From contig JAAYPT010000060.1 of assembly GCA_012519695.1 (NCBI GenBank), positions 27,099 through 91,098 on the forward strand: 64,000 bases of DNA, written 5' to 3'. The position numbers and the translations under genes are program-made. Below are positions 1 to 8,800 of this stretch, one piece after another (the stretch's first letter is position 1; every line of letters begins with the position of its first letter). Source of the stretch: Clostridiales bacterium (GTDB lineage: Bacteria; Bacillota; Clostridia; Lachnospirales; Lachnospiraceae). The notes beneath the pieces are model-generated. The model saw only the letters and a program-made list of their open reading frames with translations. It was not told the origin of the DNA and searched no databases.

Positions 1-851
1 TTTACTCAAGCTTACTTCGTACTGTGTCTATGGGAGTAGATAAAGCCAATGCCATATTAGAAACACCGACCATGGATATTGAAGGCGAAGACATTACACC
101 TGCTAATCATGATATTGATCTTAAGAATGTTGTTTTCTCATATGACCAAAAAAGGGTAATTGATGGAATAAGTATTCATATTCCGGATAAGTCCACAACT
201 GCAATTGTAGGACCAAGTGGTGGAGGAAAGACGACACTTTGTCATTTGATTTCCAGATTTTGGGATGTAGAAAGCGGTCAGGTATTGCTTGGCGGAGTGG
301 ATGTCAAGAAATATAGTATGGATAGCCTTATGAAAAATTTTAGTTTTGTATTTCAGAATGTATATTTGTTCAATGATACAATTGCGAACAATATCAGGTT
401 TGGTGCACCGGATACACCGATGGATAAGGTGATTGAAGCAGCTAAAAAGGCATGCTGCCATGATTTTATTATGCAATTACCGAATGGATATGAAACAATA
501 ATCGGTGAAGGCGGAGCATCATTGTCAGGAGGAGAAAAGCAAAGAATTTCAATTGCCAGAGCTATTTTAAAAGATGCGCCAATTATCATACTTGATGAGG
601 CAACTGCTAATGTGGATCCAGAAAATGAAAAGGATCTTGTATCTGCCATTGATGAGTTGACAAAAGAAAAGACAATAATTATGATAGCTCACAGACTAAA
701 AACGGTTAGAAATGCAGATAATATTTTGGTAATAGAAAAAGGAAAAATTGTTCAGCAAGGAAATCATAATGAACTTATGAAGCAAGAAGGTATCTATAAG
801 AGATTTATAGATATGCGTGAGCGAGCTGTAAGCTGGAAATTAGCCAGATAA
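1..851 (+). CDS. ABC exporter, C-terminal ATPase part (5' end outside window)
   Basis: This is the 3' end of a half-size ABC exporter. The reading frame is open to the window edge, so the GTG at 24 is not a real start. The nucleotide-binding domain is complete: Walker A GPSGGGKT near 215-240, Q-loop FQNVYLF, signature LSGGEKQR, Walker B IIILDEA and H-loop AHR. The membrane domain lies upstream and is not visible. Exporters of the YbtP/YbtQ and IrtAB type commonly sit in thiazoline siderophore loci and move the ferric siderophore; assigning that role here is inference from the neighbouring NRPS genes. It runs convergently into the AraC gene with only 6 bases between them, and no terminator is evident. 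Confidence 0.85.
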   Translation, partial: YSSLLRTVSMGVDKANAILETPTMDIEGEDITPANHDIDLKNVVFSYDQKRVIDGISIHIPDKSTTAIVGPSGGGKTTLCHLISRFWDVESGQVLLGGVDVKKYSMDSLMKNFSFVFQNVYLFNDTIANNIRFGAPDTPMDKVIEAAKKACCHDFIMQLPNGYETIIGEGGASLSGGEKQRISIARAILKDAPIIILDEATANVDPENEKDLVSAIDELTKEKTIIMIAHRLKTVRNADNILVIEKGKIVQQGNHNELMKQEGIYKRFIDMRERAVSWKLAR

Positions 852-857
852 GAAGAA

Positions 858-1247
858 TTATTCAGACCTGTTAGAAACACGGTATTCAGAAGGGTAGCTT
901 CCTGTATCTTCCATGAAGATATGGGAAAAACGCCCAGGATTGTTGTATCCTACCATGGATGCAACTTCAATGATTGGAATACTGGTGTTTTTGAGCAGGT
1001 CTTTTGCTTTATTTACGCGTACTTCGCGTATGTATTCGGTAACGGTACAATGAAAATATTGCTTGAAAAGAACTTTAAATTTTGTTCTTCCCATATATGT
1101 AATTCGGCATAAAGAATCGATGCTAATATTTTCACTGTAATAGTCCTGGATATAATTGGTGGCTCTTTCAAGAGATGCCTTATCAAGTACATAAAGGCTT
1201 TTATGCATGTTTTTTTCATTTAAGTAAGTATCATTCGGGTTTGACAT
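858..1247 (-). CDS. Short AraC-family transcriptional regulator (HTH domain only)
   Basis: This 129-aa protein consists almost wholly of an AraC/XylS DNA-binding domain. Two helix-turn-helix units span about residues 40-120, including ISIDSLCRITYMGRTKFK and IIEVASMVGYNNPGRFSHIF. I chose the ATG at 1247 because an AGGAG lies 10 bases upstream on the minus strand; a longer frame reaches 1307 without a good ribosome site. Siderophore regulators such as YbtA and PchR have an N-terminal ligand domain of roughly 200 residues, which is absent here. The gene is divergent from the biosynthetic operon and shares a 228-bp intergenic region with it, so it probably regulates the operon. How it would sense iron or siderophore without a ligand domain is unclear. 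Confidence 0.85.
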   Translation of the reverse strand: MSNPNDTYLNEKNMHKSLYVLDKASLERATNYIQDYYSENISIDSLCRITYMGRTKFKVLFKQYFHCTVTEYIREVRVNKAKDLLKNTSIPIIEVASMVGYNNPGRFSHIFMEDTGSYPSEYRVSNRSE

Positions 1248-1355
1248 ATCATAATTACTCCTTTTGTAAAGAAAGTTAATCATTAGGACAATTTGGTCGA
1301 ATTCCAATGTGTTTCATTGATTTTAATATATGCATGGGATATAATTTAAAACCAG

Positions 1356-1371
1356 GTTAGTTGACACTAAC
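1356..1371. promoter_or_regulatory. Perfect palindrome in the divergent regulator/operon promoter region
   Basis: GTTAGT-TGAC-ACTAAC is a perfect 6-bp inverted repeat around a 4-base centre. It covers a good -35 hexamer, TTGACA at 1361-1366, facing the operon; the -10 match 17 bases on (GATAAG, 1384-1389) is weak. A second motif resembling the left arm, TAGGTTAATAG, occurs at about 1450-1460. The half-site AGGTTAG resembles half of a DtxR/IdeR iron box, but the spacing is longer than the classical 19-bp site. It could bind the neighbouring AraC protein, an iron repressor encoded elsewhere, or both. The palindrome is seen; its function is inference. Confidence 0.4.
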
Positions 1372-1475
1372 TAAAATAGCATAGATAAGTTATAAAGTCA
1401 AATATGGTGATACAATTACAAGCTATTTGAAAACAAAAATTTATAGAGGCTAGGTTAATAGGAAGGATGGAAGTT

Positions 1476-2444
1476 ATGAAAAAAGTCAGTGCGTTGGTAG
1501 TGATATTGGTTTTGATGGTTTCATCATGTATAGGTTGCGGAAAAACAAAGTCCAAAGAAGATTACACAATAAAAATAGGTGTGCTTAGTACAGCAGATAG
1601 CATACCTTTATATGTTGCAAGCCAGGAAAAAACTTTTGAAAGAAATGGATGTAAAGTAGAACTTGTAGAATTCGGTAGTGCATCAGATCAGTCAAAAGCG
1701 ATGGAGGCAGGCGAACTTGACGGCATGATGACCGATATGGTTGTGCAATGCCTTGTGAAAAAAGGAGGTGTTGATCTTAAGACAGTTGCAATTGCACTTG
1801 GTGCGGAAGTTACAGAAGGAAAATTTCGCATTGTAGCTTCTCCAAACAGCAAGGTAGATTCTATAGATAATCTTGCCGGAAGTAAAGTTGCAATTTCGGA
1901 AGGGACGATGATGGAATTTTTAGTAGATTCCTATTGTGATGAACTTGGAATTGATATTGACAGTATCGAGAAAGTTAGTATACCGAGTCTATCATTACGA
2001 TATGAAACACTTATGGAAGGGAATGATGTGGATTGTGCAATTTTGCCTGAAACATTAAATGATTATGCTTTACAAAATGGTGCAAAACTAATTATTGATG
2101 ATACCACTCTTCAGAATAACTATTCTAATAGTGTGATAGTTTTGCGGGATTCATTTATAAAGGAACAAAATGAATTAGCGCAGGCATTTGTGAAAGGGTA
2201 TAACGAAGCGATTGATAACATTGAAAATAATCCAGACAAGTACAAAGAGTTAGCACTTGAGGTTGCAAGAGTTCCGGAAGATATGGAAGATATATATGTT
2301 CTTCCACACTATACCAAAGGAGCAGTACCAACAGAGGAAACGGTTGATAAAATTGTAGACTGGATGGTGAAAAAAGGATTGCTGACAGAGGGATATTCAT
2401 ACAAAGAGCTTGTTGCAGATGAGTTGCAGAACAAGACAAATTGA
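1476..2444 (+). CDS. ABC importer substrate-binding lipoprotein, SsuA/TauA/NMT1-like
   Basis: This 322-aa extracytoplasmic solute-binding protein is the first gene of the siderophore operon. It has an N-terminal lipoprotein signal (MKKVSALVVILVLMVSSC) with Cys18 or Cys21 as the lipidation site. The mature part has the NitT/TauT layout: IGVLSTADSIPLYVA at the start, then a DGMMTDMV pocket segment and VAISEGTMMEF. The ATG at 1476 is chosen because GGAAGG lies 9 bases upstream, whereas the in-frame ATG at 1467 touches that site. It forms a complete importer with the next two genes. The family binds sulfonates, nitrate, thiamine precursors or aromatics. Here it might take up an aryl precursor or a metal complex, but the ligand cannot be read from sequence. 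Confidence 0.85.
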   Translation: MKKVSALVVILVLMVSSCIGCGKTKSKEDYTIKIGVLSTADSIPLYVASQEKTFERNGCKVELVEFGSASDQSKAMEAGELDGMMTDMVVQCLVKKGGVDLKTVAIALGAEVTEGKFRIVASPNSKVDSIDNLAGSKVAISEGTMMEFLVDSYCDELGIDIDSIEKVSIPSLSLRYETLMEGNDVDCAILPETLNDYALQNGAKLIIDDTTLQNNYSNSVIVLRDSFIKEQNELAQAFVKGYNEAIDNIENNPDKYKELALEVARVPEDMEDIYVLPHYTKGAVPTEETVDKIVDWMVKKGLLTEGYSYKELVADELQNKTN

Positions 2445-2472
2445 TATTCTGCATTTAAAGGAGAAAATAATA

Positions 2473-3219
2473 ATGCTTGAATTACATGGGATAGAAAAAG
2501 AATATGCTCAGGGGAATAATGCATTTACTGCACTTCACAATATTAATTTAGCAGTGCCAACAGGAGAATGTCTTGCAGTAGTGGGAAAAAGTGGGTGTGG
2601 AAAGACTACATTATTAAATATTATTGCAGGATTAACAAAGCCCAGCAGAGGGACTGTAATGTATAACAAAAAAGAGATAAGTCAACCTAACCGGGATATA
2701 GCGGTTGTGTTTCAGCATTATGGACTTTTCCCATGGAAAACGGTAAGGGAAAACTTGAAGCTGCCTCTACAACTTAAACATGAAAAAGAACGATATGGAG
2801 AGGTTGAGAATATGCTGGAAAAATTAGAACTTACAGAGCATGCGGATAAGTATGTATGCCAGTTATCTGGTGGACAGAGGCAAAGAGTTGCGATAGGAAG
2901 AGCCTTACTTTGCAGAAAAAAAGTTCTTCTTATGGATGAACCGTTTTCTGCATTGGATCCTATCAGTCGGGAAAGGTTACAAAACAATATGCGAAAAATT
3001 TTTTCACAGAATAACATTACAGCGGTTGTTGTTACGCACAATATAAGTGAAGCAGTGTATCTTGGAGATAAGATTGCGGTTTTTTCTCGGGAAGGAAAAG
3101 AAATTAGAAGAGTATTAGAAAACCCGGTATCAGGTATTGCGGAAAGACAGTCTGAAAAATATCTTTCTGTAAAGTATCAGGTGGAAAAAATAATGGCAGG
3201 AGAGAATGATGTTACATAG
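2473..3219 (+). CDS. ABC importer ATPase, SsuB/TauB-like
   Basis: This 248-aa ATP-binding subunit belongs with the flanking binding protein and permease. Motifs seen are Walker A GKSGCGKTT, the family-typical Q-loop VFQHYGLFPWKTV, signature LSGGQRQR, Walker B VLLMDEPFSALD and H-loop THN. The PW after the Q-loop is characteristic of the nitrate/sulfonate/taurine ATPases. The start at 2473 has AAAGGAG upstream; an in-frame extension to 2410 overlaps the previous gene and lacks a ribosome site. It overlaps the permease gene by 11 bases, which suggests translational coupling. Confidence 0.9.
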   Translation: MLELHGIEKEYAQGNNAFTALHNINLAVPTGECLAVVGKSGCGKTTLLNIIAGLTKPSRGTVMYNKKEISQPNRDIAVVFQHYGLFPWKTVRENLKLPLQLKHEKERYGEVENMLEKLELTEHADKYVCQLSGGQRQRVAIGRALLCRKKVLLMDEPFSALDPISRERLQNNMRKIFSQNNITAVVVTHNISEAVYLGDKIAVFSREGKEIRRVLENPVSGIAERQSEKYLSVKYQVEKIMAGENDVT

Positions 3220-3979
3220 AAGAAAAGAAATAGTAGCAACGGTATCTATTCTGATGTTATGGGAGATGTGCAGTCATCTTATGAAAAGAGAGTTTCTGCC
3301 ATGTGCAGTTGCTTCTGTAAGAGAACTATTTAAGCTGATCGCAGATGGAACCCTGATTCAGCATTTTTTGACAAGCTTTTATAGAATCGGTATAGGTACA
3401 GTAGCTGGAATGCTTATAGCGGTGCCGGTAGGACTGGTTATTGGTCAGAGTCAAAGACTTAATAACTATTTTGGAACCATTCTTAACATATTATATCCGG
3501 TACCTAAAGTGGTATTTTTACCAATAATTGTAGTTGCAATGGGAATCGGTGATTTGCCTAAAATTTTTCTTATAGCAGTTGTATTGTTTTTCCAAGTCAC
3601 CGTAATTGTAAGAGATGCATCGGTCAATATTCCGGCAGAGCTATCAAGAACAATGCATGCGTTAGGGGCAAATAATATGCAATATATGTATCATTTAGTG
3701 TTTTTGGGGTGCCTTCCGGATATTATGACTGCATTAAAAGGAACAATAGGTGTCTCAATGGCGATGTTATTTATAACAGAGAATTTTGCATCCACAAGCG
3801 GACTTGGATATTATGTTTCGCGATGCATGGATAGCAGAGATTATGAAAAAATGTATGCAGGGATATTGCTTATGATAGCACTTGGTCTGTTTTTATATGG
3901 TCTTGTTGAAATGACTGAAAAAAAGGTGTGTAAATGGAAAATACTTGAAAATACTACAAAAACCCAGGAGGAAATGTGA
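3209..3979 (+). CDS. ABC importer permease, SsuC/TauC-like
   Basis: This 256-aa inner-membrane permease of the BPD_transp_1 fold has about six hydrophobic segments. The ATPase-coupling loop carries the EAA-like sequence MHALGANNMQYMYHLVFLG, around residues 152-170. Two adjacent ATGs at 3206 and 3209 are possible starts; AGGAG lies 6 bases before the second. The stop codon overlaps the next start (TGATG-type junction at 3977-3981). With the two preceding genes it makes one complete importer inside the siderophore operon. Yersiniabactin and pyochelin loci do not carry this type of importer, as far as I know. Confidence 0.9.
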   Translation: MLHRRKEIVATVSILMLWEMCSHLMKREFLPCAVASVRELFKLIADGTLIQHFLTSFYRIGIGTVAGMLIAVPVGLVIGQSQRLNNYFGTILNILYPVPKVVFLPIIVVAMGIGDLPKIFLIAVVLFFQVTVIVRDASVNIPAELSRTMHALGANNMQYMYHLVFLGCLPDIMTALKGTIGVSMAMLFITENFASTSGLGYYVSRCMDSRDYEKMYAGILLMIALGLFLYGLVEMTEKKVCKWKILENTTKTQEEM

Positions 3980-4569
3980 TGAAAAGAATACAAACGATAT
4001 TAGACGCAATTGCAAGAGGAGAAGAATTTTGCATTTATGAGTGCCCGGAAGGGTATCAGTATCTTTTGGAGGTTATAGAAAAGTGTACAGAGTACAATCA
4101 GTTAAACCCGCTTACGCAAGGAGAAGAACAGATTAAACTTTTAAAAGGACTTTTTAAGAAAACAGGAGATTTTCTTATGGTTACGCCACCATTTCATTGT
4201 ACTGTTGGAGGAACGATTGAAGTAGGGGAGAATTTTGAATGCAGTTACAATGTTACCATGCAAGATTTGGGAGGAATAAAAATAGGAGACAATGTTATGA
4301 TTGGCCCGGATGTGTCTATTAATACATCTGGTCATGCGCTTGAATGGGAAAGAAGAATAGAGGGATGGTCATATGCTAATCCAATTACAATAGGAGACAA
4401 TGTGTTTATTGGGGCCGGTTCGGTATTATGTGCCGGGGTAAAGAAAGGTTTACATATAGGAAATAATGTAACAATTGGAGCAGGGAGCGTTGTGACAAAA
4501 GATATACCGGATAATGTGTTAGCTGCCGGAAATCCATGCAGAGTGATTAGAAAGCTTGGTGGAGAGTAG
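3979..4569 (+). CDS. Left-handed beta-helix acyltransferase, maltose/galactoside O-acetyltransferase-like
   Basis: This 196-aa hexapeptide-repeat acetyltransferase follows the LacA/NodL/Maa plan. A short helical N-terminal region is followed by imperfect [LIV]-G-x4 repeats such as IKIGDNVMIGPDV and ITIGDNVFIGAGSV, and a closing segment VLAAGNPCRVIRKLGG. The expected catalytic His is in the NTSGHALEWE loop. The ATG at 3979 has AGGAGG 7 bases upstream. Family members transfer acetyl from acetyl-CoA to sugar hydroxyls. Lying directly before a glycosyltransferase, it could acetylate the sugar put on the siderophore; that role is inference. A serine acetyltransferase role is less likely because the CysE N-terminal domain is missing. 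Confidence 0.85.
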   Translation: MKRIQTILDAIARGEEFCIYECPEGYQYLLEVIEKCTEYNQLNPLTQGEEQIKLLKGLFKKTGDFLMVTPPFHCTVGGTIEVGENFECSYNVTMQDLGGIKIGDNVMIGPDVSINTSGHALEWERRIEGWSYANPITIGDNVFIGAGSVLCAGVKKGLHIGNNVTIGAGSVVTKDIPDNVLAAGNPCRVIRKLGGE

Positions 4570-4574
4570 AAAAA

Positions 4575-5822
4575 ATGAAAATAGTTGCATTTGTGGTTGG
4601 CTCGGATGGCGATGTATTCCCTTTTATTGCGCTGGGAAAGGAAATGCAAAAACGAGGCCATATTTTTCAAATTGTTGCGTTTGAATGTTATAGGGAACGA
4701 ATCGAGAAGCAGGGAATAGTTTATGGAAAATTGCATGGAAACCCGGAAGAAATGATGCAGAAAATGTTATCAGACCAAGAGAAAGGACCGGGAGTTTTGA
4801 ATGCGATCAAAGAATTGCTTGGAAAATATCCGGAGCTATATGAGGATTTTAAAGAACCGTGTCAGTGGGCAGATGTAATCATGTATATGCAGTTCGGTGG
4901 ATTGGCTTATCATTTTGCAGAAAAACTAAATAAGCCGTGTGTAAGAACATTTGCTCTGCCGTATGATCCTACCAAGTTATATTCGCCACTATTTCCGTTT
5001 ATAAAACGCAATTCCATCAGATGTAAATACAGTTATGTAATGAGTGATGTCATGATGAATTGGGCATCACTTGCTCTGGTAAATAACTGGAGAAAGAGAA
5101 TGAAATTAAGAAAATGGCATCTGTTTAGATTTTATAAAAAGATGAATGGAAAACCTATATTAACGTTATATCAATATAGTAATGCTTTGTTTCCGAGAGA
5201 TAAAACCTGGAAGAAACATATATATGTTACGGGTGAATGGAATATGGAGCAAGAAGATGAGAAAGAGGAACAAATCGATAATAAATTAAAAGAATTTGTT
5301 ATGAGTGGAGAACCACCGTTGTATATCGGATTTGGAAGCATGATTTCTGAGCGGGTTCATGAACTTCAGAATAAATTTTTAGAGGCACTTGAAATAACAG
5401 GGCAAAGAGCTGTATTTGTATCAGCCTGGACGAAGTTTGATAGAAAAAAGTCCCTGCCTAATGTTTTTTATACAGAGTTTGTGCCGTTTACATGGTTGTT
5501 TCATCATGTAAGTGCAGTAATTCATCATGGTGGGGCAGGAACTTTAAGCCTTGCTGTCAGAGCTGGAAAACCTAATCTTATACTAGCCTTTGGAGGAGAT
5601 CAGTATTTTAGAGGAATGCAGGCATACGAGGCTGGAGTGGCACCTAAACCAATATATCTTCCAGAAGAAGAAATCACGGCAGATGACTTAGTAAGGCAGC
5701 TGAGGGAAATAGAGAAAGAAAAGTATAAGGTTGCAGCAGTAAAAGTAGCTGAACAGATGGAAAATGAGCATGGTTGCAGTAGAGCATGCGATATTATTGA
5801 AGAATATTTTGGAGCGAAATAA
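4575..5822 (+). CDS. UGT/MGT-type glycosyltransferase, candidate siderophore glycosyltransferase
   Basis: This 415-aa GT-B fold glycosyltransferase resembles the GT1/GT28 macrolide and sterol glycosyltransferases. The N-terminal domain opens with VVGSDGDVFPFIALGKEM, which matches the acceptor-domain motif of that group. The C-terminal nucleotide-sugar domain has the hallmark HHGGAGTLSLAVRAGKP followed by a GGDQYFRG stretch. It follows the acetyltransferase by 5 bases and precedes the NRPS by 4 bases, so it belongs to the same transcript. The best known siderophore precedent is C-glucosylation of enterobactin by IroB. Glycosylation of a thiazoline siderophore would be unusual. The sugar and acceptor are unknown, and resistance or self-protection glycosylation is an alternative. 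Confidence 0.85.
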   Translation: MKIVAFVVGSDGDVFPFIALGKEMQKRGHIFQIVAFECYRERIEKQGIVYGKLHGNPEEMMQKMLSDQEKGPGVLNAIKELLGKYPELYEDFKEPCQWADVIMYMQFGGLAYHFAEKLNKPCVRTFALPYDPTKLYSPLFPFIKRNSIRCKYSYVMSDVMMNWASLALVNNWRKRMKLRKWHLFRFYKKMNGKPILTLYQYSNALFPRDKTWKKHIYVTGEWNMEQEDEKEEQIDNKLKEFVMSGEPPLYIGFGSMISERVHELQNKFLEALEITGQRAVFVSAWTKFDRKKSLPNVFYTEFVPFTWLFHHVSAVIHHGGAGTLSLAVRAGKPNLILAFGGDQYFRGMQAYEAGVAPKPIYLPEEEITADDLVRQLREIEKEKYKVAAVKVAEQMENEHGCSRACDIIEEYFGAK

Positions 5823-5826
5823 TATA

Positions 5827-8800
5827 ATGGAAAATATAGATTATAAAAAAATTATCAGACGTTTTTCTGATGCAGGAATCAGATTATGGGTTGATGGAGA
5901 AAAATTAAAATTTTCAGCATCTAAAACAGAAAATGGCACAGGTGGAATGGATGAGGAAAAATTAGCTTTTTTGAAGGCACATAAAAATGAAATAATAATG
6001 GAATTGAAAAAAGATGAGAATCGTTTTCTTTTGACAGATATTCAGTCAGCATACCTCTTGGGGAGAATGGATACTTTTGATTATGGTGGAGTATCCTGTA
6101 AAATTTATCTTGAAATAGATTATGAAGAACTGGATAAGGAACGTTGTCAATGGGCTTGGAATAAACTGGTGGAAAGACATGAAATGCTTAGAGCAATCAT
6201 CTGCGATGACGGTTATCAGGTGATTCCAACAGATACTTCGGAGATAGAAGTTAAATATTATGATTTTACATCGGATATAGAGGGGCTTGCAAAGCTGAGA
6301 GAAGAAATGAGTGATAAGGTGTTTCCGATAGGTGCTTGGCCTTATTTTGAAATAGCGTTGTCCAAGCAGAAAGAAAAAACCGTTATGCATATATCCTTTG
6401 ATTTTCTTATTGCGGATTGGAATAGTATATGGATTCTGATACGCGAATTTGAAGATTTCTATTTTAATGGTGAAACAAAAAAGAAAGTACCATTAAGTTT
6501 TCAGGATTATCTAAGTCTGGAAAATGAGATGATTTCTAAGCCGGAAGGTCTTAGAGATAAGGAATATTGGAAAAAGAGGATAGAAAATCTTCCGCCTAGA
6601 CCAATGTTACCGGCAAAAGATAAAAGTTGTATTGAAAGTGGATTTGACAGACTTATTTTTGAGTTGCCAAAGAATAAATGGGATAAATTTTGCGAATATG
6701 TAAATGCAACTGGTTGCACACCAACAGCAGCAGTTATGACCTGCTATGCATTGTGTCTTGGAAATTGGAGCCAGATAAAGGAGTTTTGTATAAATCTTAC
6801 CTTGCTTAATAGATTACCTTTAAGTCCGGATGTGTATAGCATAGTGGGTGATTTTACATCGGTTAGTTTACTTGAAGTGAATTTACAAGAAAAAGAAAGC
6901 TTTGCAAAATTAACAAAAAGAATCCAATCTCAGATGATGATGGATTTAGACCACAGATTGTTTTCGGGTGTAAAAACAATGCGTGAATACGGTATTGTTC
7001 ACGGAAAAGACGCATCACTGTTCCCGTATGTGTTTACAGGTTCTATCGGTTTAGTTAATACTGGAAATTTCAAGGGAAAGATATCTGGGTACGGGAAAAG
7101 CTCAACTCCACAAGTGTTTATTGATTGCCAGGCAATGGATGGACCGGACGGACTAAGAATTAATTGGGATGTCAGAAGGGGAGTGTTTGATTCCAAATTG
7201 CTGGAATCTATGTTTGAATGTTTCAAAAATCTCCTTGAAAAATTAGCTGATGATAGCCGGATGTGGGAAAAAGAAGAACTTATTCTTGTGCCGTCCAGCC
7301 AGCTTGAAGTAAGAAATAAGGTAAATGCAACAGAAAAAATTTTTAATAAGAAAACGTTGTTTGAAATGGTATGGGATGCTATGAATCGAGAGGGCACAAA
7401 AGTTGCCGTAATAGATCAAAATGAGAGTATTACATATGGAGAGCTTAAAAACAGAGTGTGTAAGATAGCAGGAAATCTAAAAAGCATGGGCATCAAAAAC
7501 CAAGATACCGTAGGGGTGTTGGTAGATAAGCAGGTAAATCAGATTTCAGCGGTATTGGCAGTTTTGGCATTAGGGGGAATCTATGTGCCAATTGACAGAG
7601 AGCAGCCATATCAGAGAATAAAGGGAATTGTTGATAAAGCAGAGATTAAAGTGTGTATATGCAATGAAAATAAGATTATGGATATGGGAGAGGGGGGTAA
7701 GTGTATCCCGGTTTCAGAACTGCTTGAAAGCGGAGAAAATAATTGGGATATTCAAGCATATCAAGGAAAAGGACAAGACATTGCATATATAATTTTTACA
7801 TCTGGTTCCACTGGAATTCCCAAAGGTGTTCAAATAAGTAATCATGCAGCAGCAAATACAATTTTGGATGTAAATGATAGGTTCAATGTAGGAAAAACAG
7901 ATAAGGTGCTTGCGCTGTCGAAATTGAATTTTGATTTATCGGTATATGATATATTTGGAATTTTATCTGTTGGTGGTACACTTGTGTTTCCTGATGAAGA
8001 ACAGTATCTGGTTCCTTCGCATTGGCAAAAACTAATTTTGAAGCATGGAATTACCGTGTGGAATACAGTTCCGGCATTTATGTCAATGCTTATGGAGTAT
8101 TGTGAAAGTACGGAAGAAGTGCTGCCTATAAAACTTGTACTGATGAGCGGCGATTGGATTCCGGTAACACTTCCGCAGCAGATTAGAAATCATACACAAA
8201 ATCCATTGATAGTATCACTTGGAGGAGCTACAGAGGCATCCATATGGTCCAATTATTATATTTGTAAACCGGAGGAAAACTTTGAAGTAAGTATTCCATA
8301 TGGCTATCCATTATCAAATCAGGGATTCTATATAGCAGATAAGTGGCTTAAACCCGTACCGGATTATGTGCCAGGTGAGTTGTGCATATATGGCGCAGGT
8401 TTAGCCGAAGGATATTTAAAAGATGATGAACAGAATGAAAGTCATTTTGTTTATAGTGAATATTTAGGAAGGAATATATATAGAACCGGAGATTATGGGT
8501 ATTACAGAAAAGATGGTGTAATGATTTTTCTTGGAAGACGTGATGCACAGGTAAAAATACGAGGACATAGAATCGAACTTGGCGAAATAGAAAAGACCTT
8601 GATGAAAGCAGATGCGGTCGAGGAGGCGTGTGCTGTTGTAGTGGAACGAGCAGGAAACAGCAAGGAAATCTTGGCGATTGTAACTTCTAAGACATTAAAA
8701 ATAAAAGATAAGAGTTATCGGTTAATAGAGGATGCCATTACAAAACAAGTGGTGCAATATGATGACAATACAAATCACAACTGGACTATATGCAGGGATA

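Noticed and set aside
3979..4569. Serine acetyltransferase (CysE) supplying cysteine to the NRPS
   Set aside because: The long CysE N-terminal helical domain is missing and the short N-terminus with the NTSGHALEWE loop fits sugar O-acetyltransferases better.
5764..5826. Upstream start for the terminal-module NRPS
   Set aside because: The in-frame ATG at 5764 lies inside the glycosyltransferase gene and the extension does not match TubC domains; ATG 5827 begins the domain.
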